A stretch of 64,000 nucleotides of DNA from Anaerovibrio slackiae (lineage in GTDB: Bacteria > Bacillota > Negativicutes > Selenomonadales > Selenomonadaceae): the NCBI RefSeq assembly GCF_009695585.1, contig NZ_VUNR01000012.1, positions 23,157-87,156 of the forward strand. The letters run 5' to 3'. The notes below the pieces were generated by a model. That model made no database searches, was not told the DNA's origin, and saw only the letters and a program-made list of their open reading frames with translations. Made by a program: the position numbers and the translations under genes. Positions 8,898-18,775 of this stretch are shown here, in pieces. Positions within the stretch are counted from its first letter, which is position 1. The number at the start of each line of letters is the position of its first letter.

Positions 8898-9359
8898 TCA
8901 GCCCTGATTGCGGAAGTACAGCTGACCGCCGATTTCATCCAGCTGTTTCTGTTCCTCCTGCAAGGCCTCCGCCATGTATTGCTGCAGCCGCTTTTCCTTC
9001 AGCTGCTCTATGCTTTTCAGCTTGTTCATCACGGCAACCAGCTCCTGCATCTTCTTCTGACGCACCGCCTGCTTCTCCATGATAACACGCTGCTGACTTT
9101 CAATCTGCTCACGCTTCCAGTTAAAGAAGCTATTAAAAGTCATCAGCCTGCCCAAGCTGATGGTCTTGCCCGCCCCCGTCAGCTCAGCATAATCCTTGTG
9201 CCCCTGCGCCATCTCCTGCAGGTACAGGTTCAGCTGCTCCCTGGCTTCCTCCACCTCACGGGTTGCCAGTGCCAGAGCCACCTGCGCCTGCTCCTTATTC
9301 ATCCTCGTCACCTTCAGGAGCGTCTCCAGCTTAAACCTGAATTTCTTCATACCATTCAC
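8898..9359 (-). CDS. fliJ: Flagellar export chaperone FliJ
   Basis: 153 aa, almost entirely alpha-helical coiled coil, beginning MKKFRFKLETLLKVTRMNKE as in Firmicute FliJ. FliJ is the stalk of the FliI ATPase and helps deliver export substrates. Two near starts exist (MNGMKK and MKK). It is separated from fliI by 304 nt that contain hairpin repeat A, whereas these genes are normally adjacent. Confidence 0.9.
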   Translation of the reverse strand: MNGMKKFRFKLETLLKVTRMNKEQAQVALALATREVEEAREQLNLYLQEMAQGHKDYAELTGAGKTISLGRLMTFNSFFNWKREQIESQQRVIMEKQAVRQKKMQELVAVMNKLKSIEQLKEKRLQQYMAEALQEEQKQLDEIGGQLYFRNQG

Positions 9360-9497
9360 ACTCCATTAATGAACCCTTTTTCTATGTCAGTTACGCAGCA
9401 GCTAACAAGCAGCTTCACGCAGTAACCGGGAATAACCACAGTAGAACAGGATATGCTAGCGTTGCGAGCTAGGAATGTTTCGTATGCCTCGAAGATC

Positions 9498-9644
9498 GGC
9501 AGGGGCAGGGCAGTACCCCAACGAAAACCTTGAGTGCAGCCTCGCTTCTTAGCGAGTGCGAGCGTAAGCGACGCAGGAGCTTAGAAGCGTGAGGCTGTGC
9601 TAAGAGCGAGAGCGAGTTTTCGTGGGTACTGCCCTGCCCCTGCC
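9498..9644. repeat. Palindromic hairpin repeat, copy A (subfamily 1), inside the flagellar operon
   Basis: 147 nt. The outer arms GGCAGGGGCAGGGCAGTACC (9498 on) and GGTACTGCCCTGCCCCTGCC (to 9644) are perfectly complementary. Inside is the collar ACGAAAAC/GTTTTCGT. The inner core begins CTTGAGTGCAGCCTCGCTTC and carries the paired GAGGCTGTGC and AGAGCGAGAGCG blocks. It begins 20 nt past the fliI stop. The rest of the 9360-9663 gap shows no gene. Confidence 0.93.
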
Positions 9645-9663
9645 AGCGTACATCATGCATACA

Positions 9664-10977
9664 TCATATTCCTTCCAGCCGCTGTATAGTCTCCTCAAAT
9701 CCCTGCACCTCAAACACACCCTGGCACAGGAAATCATTAATAGCATCAATCTTCTGGATAGCCTCATCAATCTTCTGGCTGGAGCCCTTCACATAAGCAC
9801 CGATGTGAATCAAGTCCTCCGCTTCCTTGTACACCGCCATCAGGGCACGCAGCTTGCGGTTGGCCTCCATGTGCTCCTTGGGCACCACAGCCGACATAAC
9901 ACGGCTGACACTGGCCAGCACATCAATAGCCGGAAAATGGTTCTGGGCCGCAATATTCCTGGAAAGCACAATATGCCCGTCCAGAATGCTGCGCACCGCA
10001 TCGGCAATGGGCTCATTCATATCATCGCCATCCACCAGCACGGTGTAGATGCCGGTAATAGAGCCCTTGGCACTGGTGCCTGCCCTCTCCAGCAGCCTCG
10101 GCAGCAGGGCAAACACCGACGGGGTATAGCCACGGGTTGCCGGCGGCTCACCTACAGTCAGCCCCACCTCACGCTGGGCCATGGCAAAGCGTGTCACCGA
10201 ATCCATCATCAGGATGACCTTGCGCCCCTGGTCGCGGAAATACTCCGCAATAGCCGTAGCCGTCAGAGCCCCCTTGATGCGCACCAGGGCAGGCTTGTCC
10301 GAGGTGGCAACCACCACCACGGAACGCTTCAGTCCTTCTTCCCCCAGGTCACGCTCAATGAACTCCTTGACCTCACGGCCACGCTCCCCCACCAGGGCAA
10401 TCACGCTGATATCCGCCTCGGTATTCCTGGCAATCATACTGAGCAGGGTGGACTTGCCCACGCCGCTGCCTGCCATGATGCCGATACGCTGTCCCTGCCC
10501 CATGGTAATCAGCCCGTCAATGGCACGGACACCCACATACAGGGAATCCTTAATCACCGGACGATCCAGAGGTGCAGGCGGGTCTGCCTGGATAGGGTAC
10601 TCCGCCTTGCAGAGAATCGGCCCCTTGCCGTCAATAGGGTTGCCCAGGCCGTCAATAACCCTGCCCAGGAGCTCCGGCCCTACCTTCACCTGCAAAACCT
10701 TCTGAGCCGACACCACCTGGCAGCCTGGCCCGATGCCCTTGGTCTCGCCCAGGGGCATCAGGAGCACATAGCCCTCCCGGAAACCCACCACCTCGGCAGG
10801 CAGCGGCTCCACATCATCAAAATGGGATTGGACATAGCAAAGCTCACCCATGCTCACGTTAGGGCCGCTGCACTCTATTACCAGTCCGACAATCTGTACA
10901 ACCTTGCCTATCATGTTCATGGATTTGCAGCTGTCAATGGCCTCATTGAATTTTTCCAGATTAATGCCTAGCTCCAC
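9664..10977 (-). CDS. fliI: Flagellum-specific ATPase FliI
   Basis: About 437 aa with the GTG start used here ([10 protein letters not shown]), matching the usual length of about 438; the frame stays open upstream to a TTG at 11010, so the start is uncertain. FliI energises flagellar type III export. The Walker A is [16 protein letters not shown], Walker B is [16 protein letters not shown], and the family signature is [15 protein letters not shown]. It lies downstream of fliH. Confidence 0.95.
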   Translation of the reverse strand: MELGINLEKFNEAIDSCKSMNMIGKVVQIVGLVIECSGPNVSMGELCYVQSHFDDVEPLPAEVVGFREGYVLLMPLGETKGIGPGCQVVSAQKVLQVKVGPELLGRVIDGLGNPIDGKGPILCKAEYPIQADPPAPLDRPVIKDSLYVGVRAIDGLITMGQGQRIGIMAGSGVGKSTLLSMIARNTEADISVIALVGERGREVKEFIERDLGEEGLKRSVVVVATSDKPALVRIKGALTATAIAEYFRDQGRKVILMMDSVTRFAMAQREVGLTVGEPPATRGYTPSVFALLPRLLERAGTSAKGSITGIYTVLVDGDDMNEPIADAVRSILDGHIVLSRNIAAQNHFPAIDVLASVSRVMSAVVPKEHMEANRKLRALMAVYKEAEDLIHIGAYVKGSSQKIDEAIQKIDAINDFLCQGVFEVQGFEETIQRLEGI

Positions 10978-11011
10978 TCTACCAAATCCCAACCAAGTAT
11001 AAAAAATCAAA

Positions 11012-11812
11012 TCACTTCATCACATTGCGCACAGCCTGCTCCACCAGCTGCAGCTGGGTGGCAAGCCCCGCATCCACCACGCCGTTAGGAGACTCCAGCA
11101 GGCAGTCCCCCGTCTTCAGGGACTCATCTGACTTTACGGACAGCGTAGCACTGCCCTCCAGCTGTGCTTGGAACTCCGACTGGGCCATCATCACCAGCTC
11201 ATAGGCATCAGGCGCCACACGCACCTCCACATGGGGCTGGTCCTTGACCTTCTGCAGTGCCTCACGCACCAGGGGCAGGATCAGCTGGGGCACATCGATG
11301 AAATGCTGGGGCAGCACCTTGTTGGCTATCCGCATCACCATTTCGGCAATGGTATTTTCCGCCCCGATGACATAATCCTTGCAGGATTCCCTGGCCTCGG
11401 AGATGGTGCGCTCCGCAGCGGCATTGGCATCCACCAGTATCTGATGCTGCTCCTGCCGTATCTGCTCCGCACCTGCCTTGCGGCCTTCCTCCACGCCCTG
11501 GTCATAGCCCTGCTGCCTGGCTTCCTCATGGATCTGCTCAGCACGGTTCTTGGCCACATCCATGACCTTGTCAGCAGCGGCCTTGGCCTCCTGCTTGACT
11601 ATCTCCGCCTCAATCTTCGCCTGCCGTAGCATCTGGGAGGCGTGTTCCTCCTTCTGGCGGATAGTTGCCAGCATATTTTCCAGTGCTTCCTGGCTCAGCC
11701 CCGGCTCCTCCGGCTCGCCCTCGGGCTCCTCAGCCCCGGCAGCCTTAAAGACAGGCACCTTGACAATTTTTGGCTCATCCTCATAGATGGCACCCTTGAT
11801 TAACCTAGACAA
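11012..11812 (-). CDS. fliH: Flagellar assembly protein FliH
   Basis: 266 aa, starting at TTG ([14 protein letters not shown]) and overlapping the fliG stop by 8 nt. FliH dimers regulate FliI and dock it to the C-ring. A long Ala/Glu/Lys helix (about 40-120) includes the Gly-spaced stretch [20 protein letters not shown] typical of FliH. The C-terminal V-ATPase-E-like domain has [12 protein letters not shown] and ECRVAP-like segments. It is well placed between fliG and fliI. Confidence 0.93.
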   Translation of the reverse strand: MSRLIKGAIYEDEPKIVKVPVFKAAGAEEPEGEPEEPGLSQEALENMLATIRQKEEHASQMLRQAKIEAEIVKQEAKAAADKVMDVAKNRAEQIHEEARQQGYDQGVEEGRKAGAEQIRQEQHQILVDANAAAERTISEARESCKDYVIGAENTIAEMVMRIANKVLPQHFIDVPQLILPLVREALQKVKDQPHVEVRVAPDAYELVMMAQSEFQAQLEGSATLSVKSDESLKTGDCLLESPNGVVDAGLATQLQLVEQAVRNVMK

Positions 11813-12827
11813 TCATTTCGTCACCCTTTCCGCGGGAAATGACAATGTCGCCCTTGTCCTCCAGCTTGCGGATGACATTTACAATCTTCTGCTGGGCTTC
11901 CTCTACATCACGGATCTTCACAGGACCCATGTACTCGATTTCCTCACGCAGCATGTCGCCGGCACGCTTGGACATGTTCTTGTAGATCTTCTCGGCAACC
12001 TCCTGATTGGTGGCCTTGAGTGCCAGGGACAAATCCTTGTTGTCCACCTCCCGGAGCACCATCTGCAGACCACGATCGTCCAGCATGACGATATCCTCGA
12101 ATACGAACATGAGCTTTTTGATTTCCTCGGTAAGCTCCGGATTGTCCACCTCCAAATTTTCGATAATGGACTTCTCCGTGGTACGATCCACCCGGTTCAA
12201 TACCTCTACGATAGCCTTTACGCCGCCTGCATCGGTAAAGTCCTGGGTAACCAGTGCCGACAGCTTCCGCTCCAGCACCCTTTCCACCTCACGGAGCACC
12301 TCCGGGGAGGTTCTGTCCATGACGGCAATGCGCTTGGCAACCTCCGCCTGCCTTTCCTGAGGCAGGGAGGTCAGGATGGTTGCCGCCTGATCCGGATCCA
12401 GATAAGCCATAATCAGCGCAATGGTCTGAGGATGCTCATTCTGGATGAAGTTCAGGAGCTGTGCCGGATCCGTCTTGTGCAGGAAGTCAAAAGGACGCAC
12501 CTGCAGGCTGGTGGTCAGGCGGCTGATAATGGTAGACGCCCGCTCTGCCCCCAGCGCCTTCTCCAGAATATTCTGGGCATATTCCAGGCCGCCCTGGGAC
12601 AGGTAGTTCTTCGCCATGGCCATCTGATAGAACTCGGACACCACAGCCTTCTTTTCCTCCGGGGTAACCTGCTTGTGATTGGCAATCTCCAGCGTCAGCT
12701 TTTCGATTTCCTCATCATTCATGTGCTTGAACAGCATGGATGAATACTCAGGCCCCAAAACTATAAACAATATCGCTGCCTTCTGCTGATTGGTCAGCTC
12801 CGGCTCGCTGTTACCATACATATTCAT
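11805..12827 (-). CDS. fliG: Flagellar motor switch protein FliG
   Basis: 340 aa. FliG is the rotor torque protein, bound to FliF below and FliM/FliN on the C-ring side. LTNQQKAAILFIVLGPEYSS opens the N-domain. The middle domain carries the EHPQTIALI motif and the C-terminal domain carries the charged torque helix DLSLALKATNQEVAEKIYKN. GGAGG lies 10 nt before the ATG. It starts 5 nt after fliF. Confidence 0.98.
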   Translation of the reverse strand: MNMYGNSEPELTNQQKAAILFIVLGPEYSSMLFKHMNDEEIEKLTLEIANHKQVTPEEKKAVVSEFYQMAMAKNYLSQGGLEYAQNILEKALGAERASTIISRLTTSLQVRPFDFLHKTDPAQLLNFIQNEHPQTIALIMAYLDPDQAATILTSLPQERQAEVAKRIAVMDRTSPEVLREVERVLERKLSALVTQDFTDAGGVKAIVEVLNRVDRTTEKSIIENLEVDNPELTEEIKKLMFVFEDIVMLDDRGLQMVLREVDNKDLSLALKATNQEVAEKIYKNMSKRAGDMLREEIEYMGPVKIRDVEEAQQKIVNVIRKLEDKGDIVISRGKGDEMIV

Positions 12828-12832
12828 GGTGA

Positions 12833-14422
12833 TTAATCCTCCGACAGCCAGGTCTTAACAAGCATAGCCATTTCGGCAGGCTTGTTGCGAATAAGCTCCT
12901 CGATAGTCTGACGCTCGGACAGGTGCTCCTGCTCCTCCTCGGTCATTTCCTCCGGCTCTATCTCGCCGCTCTCAAGCATAGCGGCACGCTCTGCCTCTGC
13001 ACGCAATCTTTCCTCCTCGGCCAGCCTCTCTGCCTCCTCGATAGCGGCCTGCTCTGCCTCCAGGCGCTTCTTGCGCTTCCAGTAGAAGTAGCCTGCCACG
13101 CTGCCGATAATCAGGAGAACCAATGCCACAGCCAGCATAATCTTCATATTCTCCGCATCCTTTGCAGCCTGTTCCTCGGCAGCCTGCCTGTCAGCAGCCT
13201 CGGTACTGAACGGCAGCGGCTCTACGGACACGGTGTCCCCCCGGTCAGGGTTGATGCCCACGGCAGAAGCCACGGAACGCTGGATGCTCTCCTGCTGGAC
13301 AGGGGTAATATCCTCATTGACCAGCACCGCGATGTTGACGCGCTTGATGGAGCCAGGGGAGGCCACCGTCTTCTCCTTGGCCTCATTTATCTCATAATTC
13401 TTGGTGGTTTCCTTCTTGGCATAGTTGGCATTGCTGTTGTTATCCTGTGCCACATAGCCAGGTACGTTGGACTGGGTACCTGCAGGTCCCCCCGGCGATG
13501 TGGACGTGCCGCTGTAGGACTCGTTGATAGTCTGCTCGCTGCGGATAATACCGGAATCATCCACCACCGGCGTATAGGTCTGCTTGTCAGTCTGCCGCTG
13601 ATCAAAGTCCAGCTCCACGTTGACGCGGACATAGGAATGTCCCTCGCCCAGCGCCTGATCCAGCATGGACTGCACGTCGCGCTGCATGCGCTCCTGCACC
13701 TTCCTGGTCATATCCAGCTGGGTCATGGTCTGCTGGCTGACATTGTTTTCTTCATCGTCATCAGGATCGTTCAAAATCCTGCCGGTCTCATCCACCACGG
13801 TAATATTTTCAGGCAAAAGCCCCTGGATGCTCCTGGATGCCAGGTTGACAATGCCCTTGATTTCCTTCTTGTTCAGCTCCATATTCGGGCGCAGCTTCAG
13901 CATGATGGATGCCGTAGCCGGCTTTTCATTCTTCTTGTAAAGGCTGTCCTCAGGCAGCACGATATGCACCCTGGCCTTTTCCACGGCTGCAATCTGCTCG
14001 ATGGTGCGGGTAAGCTCCCCCTGCAATGCCTGCAGGTAGTTTACCTTGTTCTGGAACTCCGTCACGCCCAGCTTGCTGTCATCAAAAATCTCAAAGCCCT
14101 TGTTGCCCCTAGGCAGGCCTTCCGTCGCCAGGCTCAGCCGTGCCTCATGCACATCGGCAGCCGGTACCAGTATCGTGGTGCCCTGCTTCGTCTCCTGAAC
14201 CTCATAATTAACCTTGGTCTCCTTCAGCTTGGCTGCCACCTCGCCGGCATCCTTGGTCTCCATGTTAGTAAACAGCGGTACCATATCCGGCTTGCCGCCA
14301 AAGGCAAAGCTGGCTGCCACAATGGCAATTACCAGCACCACTACACCGCCGATAGCCATATAATGCTGCCGTTTCGTCAGCCTGCCCCAGAGCTGCAGGT
14401 ATTTTTCTTTCAAATCACCCAT
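12833..14422 (-). CDS. fliF: Flagellar MS-ring protein FliF
   Basis: 529 aa with the ATG (MGDLKEKYLQLWGRL) that follows AAGGGGATTTGGTA. FliF builds the membrane ring seeding the basal body. A transmembrane helix lies at about 25-45 (YMAIGGVVVLVIAIVAAS) and another near 430-450 (IMLAVALVLLIIGSVAGYFY). The periplasmic ring-building domain includes LATEGLPRGNKGFEIFDDSK. The C-terminal FliG-binding tail ends AMLVKTWLSED. Confidence 0.97.
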   Translation of the reverse strand: MGDLKEKYLQLWGRLTKRQHYMAIGGVVVLVIAIVAASFAFGGKPDMVPLFTNMETKDAGEVAAKLKETKVNYEVQETKQGTTILVPAADVHEARLSLATEGLPRGNKGFEIFDDSKLGVTEFQNKVNYLQALQGELTRTIEQIAAVEKARVHIVLPEDSLYKKNEKPATASIMLKLRPNMELNKKEIKGIVNLASRSIQGLLPENITVVDETGRILNDPDDDEENNVSQQTMTQLDMTRKVQERMQRDVQSMLDQALGEGHSYVRVNVELDFDQRQTDKQTYTPVVDDSGIIRSEQTINESYSGTSTSPGGPAGTQSNVPGYVAQDNNSNANYAKKETTKNYEINEAKEKTVASPGSIKRVNIAVLVNEDITPVQQESIQRSVASAVGINPDRGDTVSVEPLPFSTEAADRQAAEEQAAKDAENMKIMLAVALVLLIIGSVAGYFYWKRKKRLEAEQAAIEEAERLAEEERLRAEAERAAMLESGEIEPEEMTEEEQEHLSERQTIEELIRNKPAEMAMLVKTWLSED

Positions 14423-14474
14423 TACCAAATCCCCTTGCTACGCAGTAATAATATAATTGCCATGCCGCTAAAAA

Positions 14475-14780
14475 TTATACCTGCATACGCATGATTTCCT
14501 GATATGCCTCCACGGCCTTATTGCGCACGGCCAGTGTCAGCTGAACGGCAATATCCGCCTTTTCGGCAGCGATTACTACCTGTGATATATCCTCAACCTG
14601 CCCGGCAGCCAGTGCCGCGCCCAGCCTCTCGGACTCCTTCTGCAAGGCGTTCACCTCACCAAGAGCATCCTTTAAATATTCGCCAAAGGTGGGCAGCGCC
14701 TGCTGGGGCTGCTCCTCCCCCAGATGACTCTCAGCCTGCATCTTTACAGGCGTCATCTGCAATGCTTCTATCTCCATCAT
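14475..14780 (-). CDS. fliE: Flagellar hook-basal body protein FliE
   Basis: 101 aa, the usual size. FliE joins the MS ring to the proximal rod. The conserved C-terminal half contains VVIAAEKADIAVQLTLAVRN and ends VEAYQEIMRMQV. It lies 11 nt downstream of flgC and starts after a GAGGTGAC ribosome-binding site. Confidence 0.96.
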   Translation of the reverse strand: MMEIEALQMTPVKMQAESHLGEEQPQQALPTFGEYLKDALGEVNALQKESERLGAALAAGQVEDISQVVIAAEKADIAVQLTLAVRNKAVEAYQEIMRMQV

Positions 14781-14791
14781 GTCACCTCATT

Positions 14792-15253
14792 TTACTTGCT
14801 TATATTCAGTGCCTGCTGCGCCATGCTCTTGGCAGCATTAATCGTTGTCACATTGGCCTCATAAGCCCTGGAAGCCGTAATCATGTCCACCATCTCGGTG
14901 ACAATATCCACATTCGGCAGCTCCACATACCCCTCGGCGTTGGCATCCGGGTGTCCCGGCTCGTATACCAGCTTGCCCTGGGTATCATCCACGCCGATGC
15001 CAAGGGCACGCACGCCCTCACCGGCACGGTTCTTCCTGCCCTTGCCCTTCTGCAGTTCCCCTGCCAGAAGGCCTGCAAAGCCGCTTTCCTGGGCCTCGCG
15101 AGGCTGGAAAATAACATACCTGCGCTTGAAAGGTCCCCCCTCCACAGTGCGGGTGGAATTCACATTTGCTATATTGTTGGATATAACATCCATTCTCAGA
15201 CGCTCCGCCGTAAGGCCGGAGGCTGCAGCGTCAATGCCGCCAAACATACTCAT
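14792..15253 (-). CDS. flgC: Flagellar basal-body rod protein FlgC
   Basis: 153 aa. This proximal rod subunit has the rod signature LRMDVISNNIANVNSTRT (about 20-37) and the C-terminal helix VEMVDMITASRAYEANVTTI-like end. ATG follows GGAGTAGAGTGCA. Its place is between flgB and fliE. Confidence 0.97.
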   Translation of the reverse strand: MSMFGGIDAAASGLTAERLRMDVISNNIANVNSTRTVEGGPFKRRYVIFQPREAQESGFAGLLAGELQKGKGRKNRAGEGVRALGIGVDDTQGKLVYEPGHPDANAEGYVELPNVDIVTEMVDMITASRAYEANVTTINAAKSMAQQALNISK

Positions 15254-15299
15254 TGCACTCTACTCCATTCTATCCTGAAGCACTTTTTCATGCTCAAAC

Positions 15300-15728
15300 T
15301 CACTTGCTTGTTATCACTGTCTTGACGCCCTGGATATAGCCGCCGATCTTCTTCGCCATGGCATTATAATAAATCTGGTTCTTTGCCAGGCTGGCCATCT
15401 CCGCATCAATATCCACGTTGTTGTCATCCACACGCATGGTGGTGCTGTCATCCAGCTGTATCCTGGCAGCCGCCCTGCTGTCAGGCGGCGCCATAGGCAG
15501 ATGCCTGTCATGGGTACGCACCATCTTCAGCTTTTTCTTGTCATCATCCAGCCCCAGCTCCTTGGCCAGCAGGGATTCAAATATCACATCGCTGCGCTTG
15601 AACTTCGGCGTATTCACGTTGGCAATATTGTTGCTGATAACCTCCTGCCGGAGATTTGCCGCCGCCAGCCCCCTCTGCATATAATCCATAGTTGGTGAAT
15701 TCATTATCTGCTGCAGCACAAAATCCAC
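15300..15728 (-). CDS. flgB: Flagellar basal-body rod protein FlgB
   Basis: 142 aa as listed. First gene of the flagellar operon, encoding a proximal rod subunit. The rod signature LRQEVISNNIANVNTPKFKR and C-terminal DIDAEMASLAKNQIYYNAMA are clear. The start is uncertain: the GTG at 15728 sits directly on GAGGAA, while the GTG three codons later (15719) has a better-spaced ribosome-binding site. Confidence 0.96.
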   Translation of the reverse strand: MDFVLQQIMNSPTMDYMQRGLAAANLRQEVISNNIANVNTPKFKRSDVIFESLLAKELGLDDDKKKLKMVRTHDRHLPMAPPDSRAAARIQLDDSTTMRVDDNNVDIDAEMASLAKNQIYYNAMAKKIGGYIQGVKTVITSK

Positions 15729-15854
15729 TTCCTCATTTCCGCAAAATACATGTCAAACCAATCAATTCATCCCATGCCGTATACGCTATATTAATAAATA
15801 CGACACAAAATGCAAAAATCCTCTATAACAGATAAATAAATTTATTCCGACTAT

Positions 15855-15883
15855 ATTCTAGCATTTTTTTCATGATTTAAGAA
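15855..15883 (-). promoter_or_regulatory. Candidate promoter for the flagellar operon
   Basis: An extended -10 (TGC-TAGAAT, -10 at 15855-15860) lies 127 nt before flgB. The -35 at 17-nt spacing (TTCTTA) is weak. I found no convincing sigma-28 site. The rest of the codY-flgB gap (15729-16063) is AT-rich and holds the codY terminator. Confidence 0.4.
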
Positions 15884-15970
15884 GTAATTTTTCATTTTAA
15901 TCTCACAAAGTCAGAAAAATAGGGCAAAAGTTGCAAGTGTAAAAATATAACACTACAAACTTTTAACAGC

Positions 15971-16002
15971 AAAAAACGCAGGAGAAAAACTTCCTCCTGC
16001 GC
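15971..16002 (-). terminator. Rho-independent terminator of codY
   Basis: CGCAGGAG (15977-15984) pairs with CTCCTGCG (15994-16001). On the minus strand it is followed by TTTTTT. It separates codY from the flagellar operon. Confidence 0.85.
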
Positions 16003-16063
16003 TATTTTTCTGCCGGAACAGCCACGCCTGCCCAATGCCCCGAAGCACCGGCAGCGGTGCACA

Positions 16064-17134
16064 TCACTTCCGTACAAACTTCTTCAGATACCATGCCAGC
16101 ATGTCATCCGGATTCACATCGGCAACCTCCATGCAGTTATCATCAGCATACATCTTGTAGCCCTTGTCCAAGTCGATATCCGTCATGTCCACGATATCCA
16201 GGTCCAGAGCCAGCTGGCTCTCCCATATCCTGTTGGCAAGAGCCCGTATCTCGCTGCTGCCGGACACGTTGTGCTCCTTGGCATGAGCCTCCACATACTG
16301 CCTGGTCAGCTTCTTGCCGTACTCAGCGAACATCTCGTCAATGTTCATCTCAGTCTCCTCTGCCAGTTCCTCAACCCCGTGCCACAGGTACTCGTTGAGC
16401 ACCTTGATATGGGTTCCCTTCATACCCTGGGACTTTGGCTCTACCACACCGGCTGACTCCAGCTTGCGGAGGGCGTTGACAATAACGGAACGGGTAATGG
16501 TCAGCATATCGGCAATCTTGGAGGCATTGACCGGGCCGTCCTTCCGCTTCAGCTTGCGGAAGATGGCGATAGTGGCCTGTCCCTCGGAAATGGAAAGGGT
16601 GCCCAGGGCCATGCGGACAGTCTCCCGCTTCTGGCTCTCCTCCTGGCTGCGCCTTGCCCTGTCGTGAAGCATCTCCATGCCCACCACGGCTGCCCCGTAC
16701 TCCGCCAGCAGCAAGTCATCATCCGAAAAGTCCACATCGTACTTGGCCACCATCAGGGTGCCGATGCGCTCCCCTACCCCATAAATCGGCACAATAGTAG
16801 TATTCTTGCCGTTGAACTTGCACTGGGTATTTTCCTCCCCGAAGGCGCAGGTGCCGCTCTTGGAGCGGATATTAGCAGCAGTCTCATCTATCTTCTTCAG
16901 CCAGTTCACATAGTGCTTCGGGAACTTGCCCGGCACTACCACGTTGTCCATCATCACATCGCACTCAAAATCATCCAGAAAGGCACAGCCGTAAATCACG
17001 CCGCTGGTGTCCACTATATAAACATTGGCATCTATCACATTGCTTAGCACAGTTGCCATTTCCTTGTAGTCCACGTTGTGAAACCGCTGCAGCACGCGGT
17101 TTATCTTCCTGGTACGCTCCAAAAGTGTTGACAT
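16064..17134 (-). CDS. codY: GTP-sensing pleiotropic repressor CodY with C-terminal extension
   Basis: 356 aa from the ATG after AAAGGAGGAAGTGTCA. CodY senses branched-chain amino acids and GTP and represses nutrient-scavenging genes. The N-terminal GAF domain (about 1-165), central linker and winged helix (ASKIADMLTITRSVIVNALR, then LESAGVVEPKSQGMKGTHIK) match the family, which usually ends soon after KVLNE at about 260 aa. Here about 100 more residues follow, rich in Glu and Asp, ending MLAWYLKKFVRK. The gene order hslV-hslU-codY-flgB is the classical one. Confidence 0.96.
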   Translation of the reverse strand: MSTLLERTRKINRVLQRFHNVDYKEMATVLSNVIDANVYIVDTSGVIYGCAFLDDFECDVMMDNVVVPGKFPKHYVNWLKKIDETAANIRSKSGTCAFGEENTQCKFNGKNTTIVPIYGVGERIGTLMVAKYDVDFSDDDLLLAEYGAAVVGMEMLHDRARRSQEESQKRETVRMALGTLSISEGQATIAIFRKLKRKDGPVNASKIADMLTITRSVIVNALRKLESAGVVEPKSQGMKGTHIKVLNEYLWHGVEELAEETEMNIDEMFAEYGKKLTRQYVEAHAKEHNVSGSSEIRALANRIWESQLALDLDIVDMTDIDLDKGYKMYADDNCMEVADVNPDDMLAWYLKKFVRK

Positions 17135-17243
17135 TGACACTTCCTCCTTTTACATCTCACTCAAAAATATATAAAGTTTTGTTCAATATGCAGAATAAAC
17201 ATTAGCTATTGACTGTTTCCATCACTAGAGTATATTGTACCAT

Positions 17244-17282
17244 AAAAAAAAGAAATAATCACAATATTTTGTGATTATTTCT
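17244..17282 (-). terminator. Terminator downstream of hslU
   Basis: A perfect 14-bp stem AGAAATAATCACAA (17251-17264) / TTGTGATTATTTCT (17269-17282) with a 4-nt loop, followed on the minus strand by a run of T. It ends the dprA-to-hslU unit before codY. Confidence 0.9.
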
Positions 17283-17359
17283 AAAAATTTTATAATTTTA
17301 TTTAAAGTTAGATTATTTAAGTTATTTTGAACACGTTTCCTGCCTTTAAGATGCCGCCC

Positions 17360-18757
17360 TTACAAAATAAACTGGCTCAGGTCGTGGTTCACCACGATAT
17401 CCTGCAATGCCTTGTTCACATACTCCGTGTCAATCAGCACATCCTTCTCCTCCATGTCAGGTGCCTCGAAGGACAGCTCCTCCAGCAGCTTCTCCAGGAT
17501 GGTATGCAGGCGGCGGGCGCCGATGTTCTCGTTCTGGGCATTTACGTCACATGCCAGCTGGGCCAGGCGGTCGATGGCATCCTCGGCAAACTCCAGCTTG
17601 ATGCCCTCTGTGCCCAAAAGTGCCTTGTACTGCTTCAGCAGGGCGTTCTGCGGCTCCGTGAGGATGCGCTTGAAATCCTCCTTCTTGAGGGACTTCAGCT
17701 CCACGCGGATCGGGAAGCGTCCCTGCAGCTCCGGAATAAGATCCGAAGGCTTGGATGTATGGAAAGCGCCTGCCGCAATAAAGAGGATGTGGTCTGTCTT
17801 CACGGCACCGTACTTGGTCATGACCGTAGAGCCCTCCACGATTGGCAGGATATCACGCTGCACGCCCTCCCGGGAAACATCGTGGCCGCCGGTGTTGCCG
17901 CTGACTGCCACCTTGTCAATCTCATCCAGGAACACGATGCCGCTGTTTTCAGCCAGCTTCACGGCAGTCTCCTGCACTTCCTCCATGTCCACCAGCTTCA
18001 TGGCTTCTTCCTGCTGGAACAGCTTCCTGGCCTGCTCCACGGTGACTTTGCGCTTCTTGCGGCGCTTCGGCATCATGCTGCCGATCATGTCCTGCAGGTT
18101 GTCCCCCATGCCTTCCAGGCTGGAGCCTGCAAACATGCCTACCATGGGCTTGCTGCTGTCCTCGATGTCAATCTCGATAATCTTGTCCTCGTACTCGCCG
18201 GCCTCCAGCTTCTTGCGGCACCACTCACGGCCCGCCTGGTACTGCTTCGGCTCGTTCTCCTGAGGGGTTTCCTCCTCAGCCTCCTCGTTGTTGGCCAGGC
18301 TGCCAAAGAGCTGGCCGAAAGGATTGCTGGACTTCTTCGGCTCCGGCACCAGCACGTCCAGGATGCGCTCCTGGGCCATCTCCTTGGCCTTTTCCTGCAC
18401 GTCCTTTACCCGCTGCTGGCGAATCATGCGGACGGAGGTCTCTGCCAGATCCCTGATGATGGACTCCACGTCCCTGCCCACATAGCCCACCTCGGTAAAC
18501 TTGGTGGCCTCAACCTTGATGAAAGGCGCGTCCACCAGCTTTGCCAGGCGGCGGGCAATCTCGGTCTTGCCCACGCCGGTGGAGCCGATCATGAGGATGT
18601 TCTTCGGCACGATGTCATCCTGCATGCTGGCATTGTCCAGCTGCCTGCTGCGCCAGCGGTTCCTGAGGGCAATAGCCACTGCCCTCTTTGCCTCCTTCTG
18701 GCCTACGATATATTTATCCAATGCTTCTACAATTTGTCTTGGTGTCTGCTCGTTCAA
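17360..18757 (-). CDS. hslU: ATP-dependent protease ATPase subunit HslU (ClpY)
   Basis: 465 aa. AAA+ unfoldase that feeds proteins to HslV. Walker A is [15 protein letters not shown], Walker B is [11 protein letters not shown], and the N-terminus [20 protein letters not shown] is typical. The I-domain carries Glu/Lys-rich sequence at about 150-240. The C-terminal end LSQFIL is the tail that inserts in HslV. It starts 18 nt after the hslV stop. Confidence 0.98.
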   Translation of the reverse strand: MNEQTPRQIVEALDKYIVGQKEAKRAVAIALRNRWRSRQLDNASMQDDIVPKNILMIGSTGVGKTEIARRLAKLVDAPFIKVEATKFTEVGYVGRDVESIIRDLAETSVRMIRQQRVKDVQEKAKEMAQERILDVLVPEPKKSSNPFGQLFGSLANNEEAEEETPQENEPKQYQAGREWCRKKLEAGEYEDKIIEIDIEDSSKPMVGMFAGSSLEGMGDNLQDMIGSMMPKRRKKRKVTVEQARKLFQQEEAMKLVDMEEVQETAVKLAENSGIVFLDEIDKVAVSGNTGGHDVSREGVQRDILPIVEGSTVMTKYGAVKTDHILFIAAGAFHTSKPSDLIPELQGRFPIRVELKSLKKEDFKRILTEPQNALLKQYKALLGTEGIKLEFAEDAIDRLAQLACDVNAQNENIGARRLHTILEKLLEELSFEAPDMEEKDVLIDTEYVNKALQDIVVNHDLSQFIL

Positions 18758-18775
18758 TGAATTTATCCTCCTGCC

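Noticed and set aside
9469..9660. Short ORFs in the repeats, e.g. products with SLSLLAQPHASKLLRRL or KTLSAASLLSECKRKRR
   Set aside because: The same peptide text recurs at each repeat copy on both strands because the DNA is a palindrome. The frames have no SD and are explained by the hairpin sequence.
9622..10971. 449-codon plus-strand ORF over fliI (and similar long antisense frames over fliF, hslU, rpoD and topA)
   Set aside because: Long antisense frames arise from the codon bias of GC-richer genes. The minus-strand products are full-length, recognisable proteins, whereas the antisense ones are His/Leu/Gln-rich and match nothing known.
17180..17200. CodY box upstream of codY
   Set aside because: AATATGCAGAATAAA matches the AATTTTCWGAAAATT consensus at only about 10 of 15 positions; too weak to call.
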